Part shown: positions 33,567 through 46,400 of the stretch, one piece after another
Numbering within the stretch: the stretch's first letter is position 1
Layout of the letters: each line of letters begins with the position of its first letter
Source of the DNA: Lepturacanthus savala
Taxonomy: Eukaryota > Chordata > Actinopteri > Scombriformes > Trichiuridae
DNA length: 64,000 nt
Direction of reading: 5' to 3'
NCBI GenBank assembly: GCA_030544235.1
Contig: CM060464.1
Location: 32,094,102 to 32,158,101 of the forward strand
The notes under the pieces: generated by a model
The model's input: the letters and a program-made list of their open reading frames with translations, nothing else
Databases searched by the model: none
Told to the model about the DNA's origin: nothing
Made by a program: the position numbers and the translations under genes

Positions 33567-33567
<1 letters not shown>

Positions 33568-33658
<91 letters not shown>
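33568..33658. repeat. (TA)n microsatellite, expanded in the left arm
   Basis: About 45 TA units. The mirror site in the right arm (about 49,980-49,997) has about nine. Confidence 0.95.
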
Positions 33659-33660
<2 letters not shown>

Positions 33661-34564
33661 TCAGCTGAAAAGCTATATAGAATATTTGCAAAATCGTGTG
33701 GGACGTATTTAGTATTGAATTACAGTGTACATCAGGTTTCGAATTATAAATTCGACTCTATGGAGGTCTCTATTTAAAAAAATTAAAAAATAAATGCGTG
33801 CTTTTCTAGACCAAGGAAAAAAAGCGCACTTTTGCGCGCTGTGTGTGCGCCCGCCCGTGTATGAAAGCTCATACACGGGCGCGCGCACACACACATCGCC
33901 ATTTTTGTTTGTTTTTCTGTTTTTTACGTTTTTTGATTTATGAGCAGTTGTTCGAGTGTGTTTCAGCCATATTTATTTATTTTATTTATTTAGACTTTCT
34001 GGGTGACCGGTTTTTGTCAATTGGTGATAGCAGCGCCTCCTGAAGGCTGATTGGCTCCTGGCATTTACTCAGTAACTGTGGAGCTAAGTGCCGTTGCCAT
34101 GACGACATCTTTCAACCTACAGAAATAAAAAAGTCTATCAGCGCGACCAGGGCTGTTAAATGTATGACCTACCATTATTTCTGATTGAGTTAAAGTGACT
34201 GCAGCAGTTGTCAGTGTCAATTGGTTTTTATCAATAACTCCATCGATCCATATAAGTAGGAAATGAAAGTTTTATTTATATTTATATGGTGACATATTTA
34301 AGAGACCTCCACAGAAAATTAAGCTTGCTTCTTTTATCATTCCAACTATGGTGTACATTGTGCATAGCCCCTCCATCCATTACATTTTTTTTTTTTCACT
34401 TATGGGAGAGAAAAAAAGTGTCAGCCAGCATAATACCACTGCATAATTACATGTACAATTATTGCAGAATTACATGCATACAATATGATTTACCTTCACA
34501 AAGCCTGTTTCAATTGATAATGTCAGAGGTGAAGATTTTGTAATGACAGTGAACATGCAGCACT

Positions 34565-37500
34565 ATGAGTTTGTCTTCCAGACACCCAAAAATGGACCCC
34601 TTGATGCCTGTCTTGTGCATTTTGGACAAATACCTGCCACAAGACAGGCAACAATGCCTCCTTAAGCCATCCAAGGAGGCCAAGGCGATCCAGTCCAGGC
34701 CTTCACACCTCCCACAGGGTGACAGTAGTTTGAGAGACCCTAAAACAGCGTATGAAGAAGGTAATATTTGGGAGTCATAGATGTGTTTCCATCCTGCGTT
34801 TACAGCACAGTCATGATAATCAAAAGCAGAGCATTAGAAACCTTTTGTGTTCAACTTGTCTTCAGCTCAAAGGAGATGCCGGTTGGTTACACCAAATCCA
34901 ACTGAGGTGCAGTGCCTGGGCCAGCTGGTGTTGACCTTTGGAAAATACAACGGAAAAACATTCAAATGGCTGGCAGAAAATGATGTGGGGTACATTAAAT
35001 AGTAAGTATGTTGTTGCAGTGCATAGTGTGTCAGTGTCTATCATTGTGTTTTTCGTGAACTAATGTTATGTAATGTTTAGTGTCCTCGATCGCCACATCA
35101 AGGAGAGCCGCCATCCTGAGAGGAGGCCCATTAATAATGAGTGGGTAAAGGAGCATCTGTTGAAATATGTGCAGCATTTTTCTGCCATTTCCTGCCACTT
35201 GGAGGTAAATGTGGACAAGGCCATCTATGGACAGGGTCGCTTCAAGTCCTTCACCTTTCAGGAGATGTGGAAGTGGTACAGTCTGCACAAACATCTGACT
35301 GCCGACCCACAACTTGGCAGTGACCACGAAAGGAAGATGGCTCAGGAGGCATACGTTTCAGTGAAGCAGTGGCTGGCCATGAAGGAGGAGGACATCACAG
35401 CCATATCCTTGAAGAGGTTTAGGCTATACATCCTTGACAAGGAGGTAGGTTAAGGTACTTATAGTTTAAAAAAATCCACAGTGCATTACCAGTATAAATG
35501 TAAAAGCTGAAATTCAACTGTATATTATAGAAACATCAGGAAATGGCCCACCCTACAACAGCTGCCACCTCCACTGTCTCCAAGGCCCCTGCAGCCATAT
35601 CAGCCTCCACCTCCAAGGCCCCTGCAGCCATATCAGCCTCCACATCCAAGGCCCGTGCAGCCGTATCAGCCTCCACCTCCAAGGCCCCTGCAGCCGTATC
35701 AGCCTCCACATCTAAGGCCCGTGCAGCCGTGTCAGCCTCCACCTCCAAGGCCCCTGCAGCCGTATCAGCCTCCACATCTAAGGCCCGTGCAGCCGTGTCA
35801 GCCTCCACCTCCAAGGCCCGTGCAGCCGTGTCAGCCTCCACCTCCAAGGCCCGTGCAGCCGCCTCGGCCTCCACCTCCAAGGCCCCTGCAGCCGTGTCGG
35901 CCTCCACCTCCAAGGCCCCTGCAGCCGTGTCGGCCTCCACCTCCAAGGCCCCTGCAGCCGCCTCGGCCTCCACCTCCAAGGCCCGTGCAGCCGCCTCGGC
36001 CTCCACCTCCAAGGCCCCTGCAGCCGCCTCGGCCTCCACCTCCAAGGCCAGTGCAGCCGTGTCGGCTTCCCTTTTCAAGGCCCCTGCAGCCGTCTCGGCC
36101 TCCACCTCCAAGGCCCATGCAGCCGTATCGGCCTCCACCTCCAGCTCATCTGGGACCAGTTTGGAAGATGATGCTCTGCTGGTGGAAGCGCTTACCACCT
36201 ATGAAAGAGAAGGTATTTAAAATTGAGTTTTTGAATTAATGTCACTGCATTAACACTGCACAAATCTTAATTAATGCAGAACTTGTATCAGTCATCATAA
36301 AACACATGACAACAAAAGTCTTTGTTGTTATCAGCGGTTGCTCAGGGAAGAGAAGAGCTGTTGCAGTCAACTGGTGCCGGGTCACTTCAACTGGTGCCGG
36401 GTCACTTCAGCCGTGTCAGACCACGCCTGTGACAGCTGAAAGAGAAGCTGCACATCCCGAGGTAACAATTGAAACTGAAAAAGCAAGAAAATTATTCCTA
36501 GTGTGCTTATTAAGTTTTACAAATAATTTGTTTGTTTTCTCTCATTTCAGCCCACTTTTGAGGGGTGGCATAAAATGTGGGAATCCGGTGTGAATGGTCT
36601 TCCTGCAGCAGACCTGAAGTGGCTGAAGGAAGACGATGAGAGGGGACTATTTCAAAAGCCCGTGGCGTACCAGGACAAACACGGAAAAACACGGTGGAAG
36701 AGAGTCCTGAAAGATGACCGGATGTGGTTTCACCCACCCGAATCTCCTGGTGTAATGGGTGGGAGAGTGCCCTCGGCACACTCCTTCTTCAGGAGCCGTG
36801 TGTTTTTCTGGAGACCAGTAGGTGTGTGGCAGTACAGTCTTCGCTGCCCCAGGCCCGATTGTCCTGCAAGGGACAACAACAAGGCGTTCCTGTACCGATG
36901 TGGTTATTCAAAGACTGTCCGGCAGATCTGTGACATCAGAGGCTGGTACTCTATGTTAACAGAGGTCCTGGCCTGCAACGCCTGCAGGAAAGCTGCCAAA
37001 CAGTCTGAAGATCACCACATCGGACGGTTCCTGTCCTGGGAGGGGAACATCTTGAGGCAACAGTGATTTGAATTCTAATTGATTGCACAATAACATATTT
37101 AAGATTCACTGCCATTATGTTCTAATTTCAGCCGTGGTGTGGACAAAGCAGTGATCAGGCTCATGAGGGATCGCACTGCAGGGAACACCATGACCAAGGT
37201 GTGGAGACAGGTGCTGGAGAGTCACTGTGAGGAATACTTGCAGAGGAAGGACCTCTACACGACTCTCCTCAGTCAGTACATCCTTCCTGGAAAAATCACA
37301 AGTAAGTCAGATTTCATTTTCACACAACACGGACTCATCACACAGGGTATCTGGGGGGTTTAATAAGTATTAAAACACACTGTAGCATATTAATAAAATA
37401 TAGACAGTTTTTAATTGCATCTCGAAAATTACTTGGAATTAAACAGGTCAGTGTAAGGCTTGTATAACAGTATAGAATTGTTGTTCCCTGAAAATAACTC

Positions 37501-40459
37501 AACACATGCCTGTAATAAAACAAAAAGAAATATTACATAGTACATATTGTCTTCTTATTGTTCATTTTCACATTTTCTCTACTTTCAGGCATCTTGACTC
37601 CACATTTTGAAAAACCACCACAGAGGAGAGAACTGCCCTCACCTAAGCTTCTGAGGAAGGTCTTCCTGCTCTCTGAGGTGGACAACATCGAGGACTACCG
37701 CACGCAGATTATGTCTACGTTTGGCAAGGTCCTCAAATATGACTCCACCAAGAAGGTATATTTCACACACTGCTGTTTAAACCACAAAAAAACACTAAAA
37801 TGTACAAACCACCCATCTACAAGTCCCTTTGTCTTCTATTTGTTATCAGATCTGCAAGAAGCTCTCGGGAGACGGGAAAGGCACTGCGGAGTGGTGCACG
37901 AACGTGGCCAACGAGCAGGGGCAGATCCTCATTTCGGTCCTTACCTGTGAGGAGTCCCTGGACAAATTGAGGCCAATGGCTGATGGCCTCATGGCCAGGT
38001 ACGAGAGGGCAGGAGAGGCAGCTCCTGAACTGATGTACGTGGACCGTGGCTGCTGTCGTGCCCAAGGCGTGTCTTCACTGGAGCAGCTGTTCAGTGGGTG
38101 GGCAGATGGAGGCATGCTCATTCGACTGGACATCTTCCACTGGATACACCGCTTCAATGCTGCCCTCAGGACCGACCACCACCCCAAGTACAGCCTTTTT
38201 AAGTCTGCCCTCTCTGCTGCTGTGTTTGCCTACAACAGGGACGACATGGCACTCCTACTAAATGCAATACGTGCTGGGCACCCAACCAGATATGGTTCCC
38301 TGACTGATGGAGAGCTCATGGAGACACACGTAACCAAGTCCGACCTGAGCCGATATGTCAGGAGGATCACTGTCGGGGCCCAGGAGACGTTCATGCGCGT
38401 AGAGAGTGCCATTGAAATCCTAAAGGGTGCTGCCGGGATGGACGAAAACCAAATCCATCTGTTTAAGGACGAGGCAGCCATTGACCATGTGTGGGCAAAC
38501 CAGCAGAAACACCTGGAGTGCATCCAGGATCCACCAGGCCGGAACATGTACACCATCAAAAAACATGTCATCCGCAACGGTGTGCGTCTCCCACTCTACA
38601 CCACAGCCAGAGGGAACAACAGTCTGGAGGGCTTCCACTCCTTCCTGCCCAACATGATTCCGGGCCCTCACTGTGCCGCTGTACCGTTCCAGGTTTACAT
38701 TCTGGCTGGGATCGCTCGCTGGAACGCGGACAGGGAGGCGGCGAGTGTCAGAGGGCAAAAGGGGAGGAAGCATTTAGCATACCTCTCTCCCCTTGTTAAT
38801 CGCCTTAATCAGCGGTGCCAGGATCTGTTTGGGGAGGTGGAGGAGGTTAACTACAGGCCTCCTGTTCCAGCGGGGGATGAGAGGATAGGACTGGAGTACC
38901 TGTTTTCTCAGTCAGCAGCGCCATTCAACGCTGCTGACCACTACTGTCAGGCCCGGGAAACACTCCAGGAAGCAGAGGATGAAGGGGATGATGTCTCTGC
39001 AGACCAACCCTCAGCAGATGCAGAGGTGGAGGGGGTGGTCGAGGAGGAGGAGGAGGTGGAGGAGGAGGTGGCGGATGCAGGCTACACCTCCGAAGGTGAG
39101 GATGACAACCTGACCCCTTTGAGGAAAAACATCTCCCTCACCGATCAGGCGGTGGCTGCTGAGCTCGACCCCTGTGTGGAGGATGTGTGCGGGCCAAATC
39201 ATCTGCCTGGGTACGAGCATGTGGAAGAGCTGAGCAAAGTTCTGGTCGACATTGCACTGGAAGAGGGGAAGCTCGCCATCAGTCACATCATGAGGCAGAA
39301 GGTCATTGCCGCCTGGAACAAGCTGGACCTCCACGATCGGAGTATCCAGCAATTTGACTCCCTATACTCTGCTCGCTGGGGAAACGCCCTATTCAGCCGC
39401 ACCTGTGGAGATCCAGCAGAATCGTCACTAGTACAGAAGCTCAAGTTCACTAAGCGCTACTCAGCTGCGCATCTGCTGGACTCCAGAAAAAACAGGGTAA
39501 TGTACTGCCTCATTAAGCAGCTGTGGCTGCATCCTGACTGTAGAGGCAAGGCGAAAGGGTCACCGCTTAAACAGCAGATAACAAAAATGTACTAGCGGGT
39601 GCAGCAGAGAGTGACGGTCGACGATGCTGAGCTCAGCAAGCTCGGCATTCCAATCCTTAAAATTAATTCAAAGTGCGTTTCTGAGTTCATTCGCAGACAA
39701 GAGGCCCTGTCTGCCAGAAACGTCACTGATCCAGGATTGGCTGTCCTCCGTCGCCCCCAGAGTACCACCGACGCTGCGCAAAACCCAGCACCAGAACTGC
39801 CAGAGACGACACCTCACACCAGCCGGCCTCAGGTGAAGTATGAGGTCACACCATCTTTGGCAGGGACAAGGCAGCTCAAAAAAAGAGGCCGCAATCCACC
39901 ACCTAACCAACCCAGTCTCCAAAGCACTGGCACCCTATTGAGACAGGGAGGAATGCCAGCAACCCCAACAGTGCCACGTAACACGTCTCAGCCTTCCACA
40001 TCCTCCATTCAGCCTTCCACATCCTCCATTCAGCCTTCCACATCCTCCATTCAGCCTTCCACATCCTCCATTCAGCCTTCCACATCCTCCAGTCAGCCTT
40101 CCACATCCTCCATTCAGCCTTCCACATCCTCCAGTCAGCCTTCCACATCCTCCAGTCAGCCTTCCACATCCTCCAGTCAGCCTTCCACATCCTCCATTCA
40201 GCCTCCAGCACGTTCCACAACCTATTAGAGAAAAAGAGCTGAGCGTGAGGGGTCTGGACCACAGCGCCAAATGAAAGTGTACATCTGTGCACTCTGTGGC
40301 CAGCCTACACAGGGCCACAAGAAATACAAAAAGAAAAGTTATTGTGAAGTCTCAAAGTCATCAACATCCAAGGACCTTTCTGGACAGACATTCGAGACTT
40401 TCACAGACTTTCAAAAGGCAGTTGATAATCTCATAGGTCAGTCTCAGCCCTCTGAGTGA
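34565..40459 (+). pseudogene. Left-arm copy of the DUF6729/DDE transposon gene, broken
   Basis: It has the same nine-exon gene as 43,172-49,076. The exons are 34,565-34,760; 34,866-35,001; 35,081-35,444; 35,531-36,212; 36,335-36,461; 36,551 to about 37,062; 37,132-37,301; 37,589-37,755; and 37,850 onward. Three lesions are private to this copy. A 20-bp tandem duplication in exon 5 (about 36,370-36,410) shifts the frame. A 68-bp deletion near 37,059 removes the end of exon 6 and its splice donor. CAG has become TAG at 39,593-39,595, cutting the last exon after YLIKQLWLHP...ITKMY. The shared TAG at 40,226-40,228 is also present. The Ala/Ser 33-bp repeat array has three more units than the right arm. 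It is unlikely to make a full product. Confidence 0.85.
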
Positions 40460-41642
40460 ACTGACATCACACCGTGTAAATATCACACTGTACATACTGT
40501 GTAGATATTCTACTGTAAATACTGTGTAAATATTCTGCTGTAAACATTGTAAATATTTATTGCTTGCTAATATTTACTACTTGCTATATTGTATTTATGG
40601 TTATTTATAGTTCTCTATTGTTTATACTGTTTAAACTGAGGCAAATTGTGTATGAGAGAGAACAACAGTGTCAGAATCACATGCCTCTGAGTGCACTTTT
40701 ATCGGATTATACATACTGTGTAAATAATGCTTGCTAATATTTTAATCGTTATATTGTATTCATGGTTATTTATAGTTCTATTGTTTGCTTTTACTGCATA
40801 TTGTATTTAAAGTTGTTTATAATATTCAAAGTTAAAAAAATGCAATTGAGCCAAACTGTACTGTAAATATCCTGCTCTATATACTGTGTGAATGTTTGCT
40901 AATATTTTACTGCTTGTTGTATTTATAGTTATTTATACCCCCCCCCCCCATAAAAAACACTTGCACTGAGTCAAACTGTGTATGACAGAATATGAAAGGG
41001 TGTCAGATTCACAGGCCTCTGTATATTATGTCTCTGTAATACTATGGAAATATTTGTTTTTACCACTTGTTGGATTGTATTCACACTTATTTGTAGTTCT
41101 ATTTATATTTTATTCTTTGTTTTCTTCTGATATACAGTGCACTAAGGTCAATAAAGAGGCCCGTTATACAGTAACAGTGTGTTCTGTTGGTTCATTCCAG
41201 TCAAATAATGCATCATTAGACGCTTTTAACTGATTTTATTTCACAAGCCATTTTAAAAACATTATAACAGCAAATACCAGGTTGTATGGCACATACATTT
41301 TGAACAAGGCATTTTAAACAAATAAAGGCATCCAGTTGTAGGACACATTCATGAATTTATAACCATGAGGCCTTTATTAAGGTCAAAATTAAAAGAACAA
41401 TGTTTTGTAATATTTGCTTTTTTTCCCCTCAACAAGGCATTTTAACAAAATAATAATGGCATCCAGTTGTATGGCACATTCATAAACAATAAACCATAAG
41501 GCCTTTATTAGGATAAAAACATGCAGTACAGTATAATACAGTAATACTTTACAAAGAAGTGTCATCAGGTTGTGTCACCCCTTTAAGGAAGATCCAAATA
41601 AGAGAAAAAAAAAATCATAAAAATAATGAAGATAAATGTTTA
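40460..41642. other. AT-rich 3' region of the left arm
   Basis: Repeated TACTGT(A/G)TAAATATT-like phrases cover 40,480-40,900. A plus-strand AATAAAG lies near 41,150, followed by about two 150-bp units containing AAGGCATTTTAA and GGCATCCAGTTGTA. The small mirrored open frames at 40,982-41,233 and 42,400-42,651 are not convincing genes. Confidence 0.5.
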
Positions 41643-41706
41643 ATTATTGCACTTCAGGTGGTCCCATCGCCGCTCGCGGCGATGGGACCACCTGAAGTGC
41701 AATAAT
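41643..41706. repeat. Perfect 31-bp hairpin at the palindrome centre
   Basis: Arms 41,643-41,673 and 41,676-41,706 are exactly complementary around a 2-nt centre (TC). The stem top is GC-rich (CCCATCGCCGC), unlike its AT-rich surroundings. It lies where left-arm homology ends. Confidence 0.95.
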
Positions 41707-41710
41707 CATA

Positions 41711-41726
41711 TGTAGACTGTAGACTA
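41711..41726. repeat. Internal copy of the terminal motif (right-arm 3' end?)
   Basis: TGTAGACTGTAGACT repeats the outer terminal motif of both arms. Its orientation is correct to be the 3' inverted terminus of a transposon running from 50,999 down to here. Confidence 0.7.
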
Positions 41727-41754
41727 AAAGTGCTTTATTTTGTCCTTCCGACAG

Positions 41755-41820
41755 GTGTCGTCAGAGAGGAGTTGGAAGCGGCTGTGCCATGTGATCTTCA
41801 TGATGCCAAGTGCATCTTGG
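41755..41820 (+). other. Exon-like 66-bp segment in the spacer
   Basis: It is preceded by a pyrimidine-rich TTTGTCCTTCCGACAG and followed by GTAAAA. It is open as GVVREELEAAVPCDLHDAKC. It occurs only once, in the spacer, and is antisense to the right-arm gene. It may be a captured host exon or chance. Confidence 0.3.
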
Positions 41821-43171
41821 GTAAAACCTTTCCCGAGCATTTTAAACATTGTTTTGGCCAATTGTTCCATAATTGTTCATACTCAACATCAAATTTTATG
41901 TTGATAATCCAAAATCTGGCTTGTGATGAAACATTTGGCATTTGTGCAACTGTTTTGTTTTTTGGCCCTGTTTGGACTCAATTAAACATTTATCTTCATT
42001 ATTTTTATGATTTTTTTTTTTCTCTTATTTGGATCTTCCTTAAAGGGGTGACACAACCTGATGACACTTCTTTGTAAAAACAAAGTATTACTGTATTATA
42101 CTGTACTGCATGTTTTTATCCTAATAAAGGCCTTATGGTTTATTGTTTATGAATGTGGCATGCAACTGGATGCCATTATTTTTTTTGTTAAAATGCCTTG
42201 TTGAGGGGAAAAAAAGCAAATATTACAAAACATTGTTCTTATTTTAATTTTGACCTTAATAAAGGCCTCATGGTTATAAATTCATGAATGTGTCCTACAA
42301 CTGGATGCCTTTATTTGTTTAAAATGCCTTGTTCAAAATGTATGTGCCATACAACCTGGTATTTGCTGTTATGTTTTTAAAATGGCTTGTGAAATAAAAT
42401 CAGTTAAAAGCATCTAATGATGCATTCTTTGACTGGAATGAACCAACAGAACACACTGTTACTGTATAACGGGCCTCTTTATTGACCTTAGTGCACTGTA
42501 TATCAGAAGAAAACAAAGAATAAAATATAAATAGAACTACAAATAAGTGTGAATACAATCCAACAAGTGGTAAAAACAAATATTTCCATAGTATTACAGA
42601 GACATAATATACAGAGGCCTGTGAATCTGACACCCTCTCATATTCTGTCATACACAGTTTGACTCAGTGCAAGTGTTTTTTATGGGGGGGGGGTATAAAT
42701 AACTATAAATACAACAAGCAGTAAAATATTAGCAAACATTCACACAGTATATAGAGCAGGATATTTACAGTACAGTTTGGCTCAATTGCATTTTTTTTAC
42801 TTTGAATATTATAAACAACTTTAAATACAATATGCAGTAAAAGCAAACAATAGAACTATAAATAACCATGAATACAATATAAGGATTAAAATATTAGCAA
42901 GCATTATTTACACAGTATGTATAATCCGATAAAAGTGCACTCAGAGGCATGTGATTCTGACACTGTTGTTCTCTCTCATACACAATTTGCCTCAGTTTAA
43001 ACAGTATAAACAATAGAGAACTATAAATAACCATAAATACAATATAGCAAGTAGTAAATATTAGCAAGCAATAAATATTTACAATGTTTACAGCAGAATA
43101 TTTACACAGTATTTACAGTAGAATATCTACACAGTATGTGCAGTGTGATATTTACACAGTGTGATGTCAGT

Positions 43172-43402
43172 TCACTCAGAGGGCTGAGACTGACCTATGA
43201 GATTATCAACTGCCTTTTGAAAGTCTGTGAAAGTCTCGAATGTCTGTCCAGAAAGGTCCTTGGATGTTGATGACTTTGAGACTTCACAATAACTTTTCTT
43301 TTTGTATTTCTTGTGGCCCTGTGTAGGCTGGCCACAGAGTGCACAGATGTACACTTTCATTTGGCGCTGTGGTCCAGACCCCTCACGCTCAGCTCTTTTT
43401 CT
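43172..43402 (-). other. In-frame tail beyond TAG with a cysteine motif
   Basis: Immediately after the TAG at 43,405-43,403 the frame stays open for 76 codons to a TGA. It includes KVYICALCGQPTQGHKKYKK and SYC, a CxxC-H-C pattern like a small zinc ribbon. Related fish proteins, as I recall them, end in a similar cysteine motif, so it is probably ancestral coding sequence. It may be reached by readthrough or be lost. The same TAG and tail exist in the left arm (40,226-40,459). Confidence 0.6.
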
Positions 43403-46400
43403 CTAATAGGTTGTGGAACGTGCTGGAGGCTGAATGGAGTATGTGGAAGGCTGACTGGAGGATGTGGAAGGCTGAATGGAGGATGTGGAAGGCTGACTGG
43501 AGGATGTGGAAGGCTGAATGGAGGATGTGGAAGGCTGAATGGAGGATGTGGAAGGCTGACTGGAGGATGTGGAAGGCTGAATGGAGGATGTGGAAGGCTG
43601 ACTGGAGGATGTGGAAGGCTGACTGGAGGATGTGGAAGGCTGACTGGAGGATGTGGAAGGCTGACTGGAGGATGTGGAAGGCTGAGACGTGTTACGTGGC
43701 ACTGTTGGGGTTGCTGGCATTCCTCCCTGTCTCAATAGGGTGCCAGTGCTTTGGAGACTGGGTTGGTTAGGTGGTGGATTGCGGCCTCTTTTTTTGAGCT
43801 GCCTTGTCCCTGCCAAAGATGGTGTGACCTCATACTTCACCTGAGGCCGGCTGGTGTGAGGTGTCGTCTCTGGCAGTTCTGGTGCTGGGTTTTGCGCAGC
43901 GTCGGTGGTACTCTGGTGGCGACGGAGGACAGCCAATCCTGGATCAGTGACGTTTCTGGCAGACAGGGCCTCTTGTCTGCGAATGAACTCAGAAACGCAC
44001 TTTGAATTAATTTTAAGGATTGGAATGCCGAGCTTGCTGAGCTCAGCATCGTCGACCGTCACTCTCTGCTGCACCCGCTGGTACATTTTTGTTATCTGCT
44101 GTTTAAGCGGTGACCCTTTCGCCTTGCCTCTACAGTCGGGATGCAGCCACAGCTGCTTAATGAGGCAGTACATTACCCTGTTTTTTCTGGAGTCCAGCAG
44201 ATGCGCAGCTGAGTAGCGCTTAGTGAACTTGAGCTTCTGTACTAGTGACGATTCTGCTGGATCTCCACAGGTGCGGCTGAATAGGGCGTTTCCCCAGCGA
44301 GCAGAGTATAGGGAGTCAAATTGCTGGATATTCCGATCGTGGAGGTCCAGCTTGTTCCAGGCGGCAATGACCTTCTGCCTCATGATGTGACTGATGGCGA
44401 GCTTCCCCTCTTCCAGTGCAATGTCGACCAGAACTTTGCTCAGCTCTTCCACATGCTCGTACCCAGGCAGATGATTTGGCCCGCACACATCCTCCACACA
44501 GGGGTCGAGCTCAGCAGCCACCGCCTGATCGGTGAGGGAGATGTTTTTCCTCAAAGGGGTCAGGTTGTCATCCTCACCTTCGGAGGTGTAGCCTGCATCC
44601 GCCACCTCCTCCTCCACCTCCTCCTCCTCGACCACCCCCTCCACCTCTGCATCTGCTGAGGGTTGGTCTGCAGAGACATCATCCCCTTCGTCCTCTGCTT
44701 CCTGGAGTGTTTCCCGGGCCTGACAGTAGTGGTCAGCAGCGTTGAATGGCGCTGCTGACTGAGAAAACAGGTACTCCAGTCCTATCCTCTCATCCCCCGC
44801 TGGAACAGGAGGCCTGTAGTTAACCTCCTCCACCTCCCCAAACAGATCCTGGCACCACTGATTAAGGCGATTAACAAGGGGAGAGAGGTATGCTAAATGC
44901 TTCCTCCCCTTTTGCCCTCTGACACTCGCCGCCTCCCTGTCCGCGTTCCAGCGAGCGATCCCAGCCAGAATGTAAACCTGGAACGGTACAGCGGCACAGT
45001 GAGGGCCCGGAATCATGTTGGGCAGGAAGGAGTGGAAGCCCTCCAGACTGTTGTTCCCTCTGGCTGTGGTGTAGAGTGGGAGACGCACACCGTTGCGGAT
45101 GACATGTTTTTTGATGGTGTACATGTTCCGGCCTGGTGGATCCTGGATGCACTCCAGGTGTTTCTGCTGGTTTGCCCACACATGGTCAATGGCTGCCTCG
45201 TCCTTAAACAGATGGATCTGGTTTTCGTCCATCCCGGCAGCACCCTTTAGGATTTCAATGGCACTCTCTACGCGCATGAACGTCTCCTGGGCCCCGACAG
45301 TGATCCTCCTGACATATCGGCTCAGGTCGGACTTGGTTACGTGTGTCTCCATGAGCTCTCCATCAGTCAGGGAACCATATCTGGTTGGGTGCCCAGCACG
45401 TATTGCATTTAGTAGGAGTGCCACGTCGTCCCTGTTGTAGGCAAACACAGCAGCAGAGAGGGCAGACTTAAAAAGGCTGTACTTGGGGTGGTGGTCGGTC
45501 CTGAGGGCAGCATTGAAGCGGTGTATCCAGTGGAAGATGTCCAGTCGAATGAGCATGCCTCCATCTGCCCACCCACTGAACAGCTGCTCCAGTGAAGACA
45601 CGCCTTGGGCACGACAGCAGCCACGGTCCACGTACATCAGTTCAGGAGCTGCCTCTCCTGCCCTCTCGTACCTGGCCATGAGGCCATCAGCCATTGGCCT
45701 CAATTTGTCCAGGGACTCCTCACAGGTAAGGACCGAAATGAGGATCTGCCCCTGCTCGTTGGCCACGTTCGTGCACCACTCCGCAGTGCCTTTCCCGTCT
45801 CCCGAGAGCTTCTTGCAGATCTGATAACAAATAGAAGACAAAGGGACTTGTAGATGGGTGGTTTGTACATTTTAGTGTTTTTTTTGTGGTTTAAACAGCA
45901 GTGTGTGAAGTATACCTTCTTGGTGGAGTCATATTTGAGGACCTTGCCAAACGTAGACATAATCTGCGTGCGGTAGTCCTCGATGTTGTCCACCTCAGAG
46001 AGCAGGAAGACCTTCCTCAGAAGCTTAGGTGAGGGCAGTTCTCTCCTCTGTGGTGGTTTTTCAAAATGTGGAGTCAAGATGCCTGAAAGTAGAGAAAATG
46101 TGAAAATGAACAATTAGAAGACAATATGTACTGTGTAATATTTCTTTTTGTTTTATTACAGGCATGTGTTGAGTTATTTTCAGGGAACAACAATTCTATA
46201 CTGTTATACAAGCCTTACACTGACCTGTTTAAAGATGTTTTTTAAAGCGATTTTTCCAAGTAATTTTCGAGATGCAATTAAAAACTGTCTATATTTTATT
46301 AATATGCTACAGTGTGTTTTAATACTTATTAAACCCCCCAGATACCCTGTGTGATGAGTCCGTGTTGTGTGAAAATGAAATCTGACTTACTTGTGATTTT

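Larger units (their letters stand above)
32625..41645 (+). mobile_element. Left arm of the 18.4-kb palindrome
   Basis: It is 9,021 bp, near-identical to the reverse complement of 41,980-50,999. It begins CCGAACTGTAGACTGTAGAC, then the subterminal tandem repeats, leader exons, the nine-exon gene and an AT-rich 3' region. Differences from the right arm include a 45-unit versus 9-unit TA tract, three extra 33-bp coding units, two fewer 21-bp coding units and one fewer subterminal unit. There are also gene-disrupting lesions. Confidence 0.9.

Noticed and set aside
35655..36239. Long proline-rich open frame (PPPRPLQP units), plus Glu/Ala- and Gly-rich frames on the other strand
   Set aside because: These are shadows of the 33-bp minisatellite. 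Splice phases from both flanking exons select the Ala/Ser frame.
40982..41233. 82-codon open frame mirrored at 42,400-42,651
   Set aside because: The mirroring follows from the palindrome. The frame is AT-rich 3' region without a domain and contains AATAAAG.
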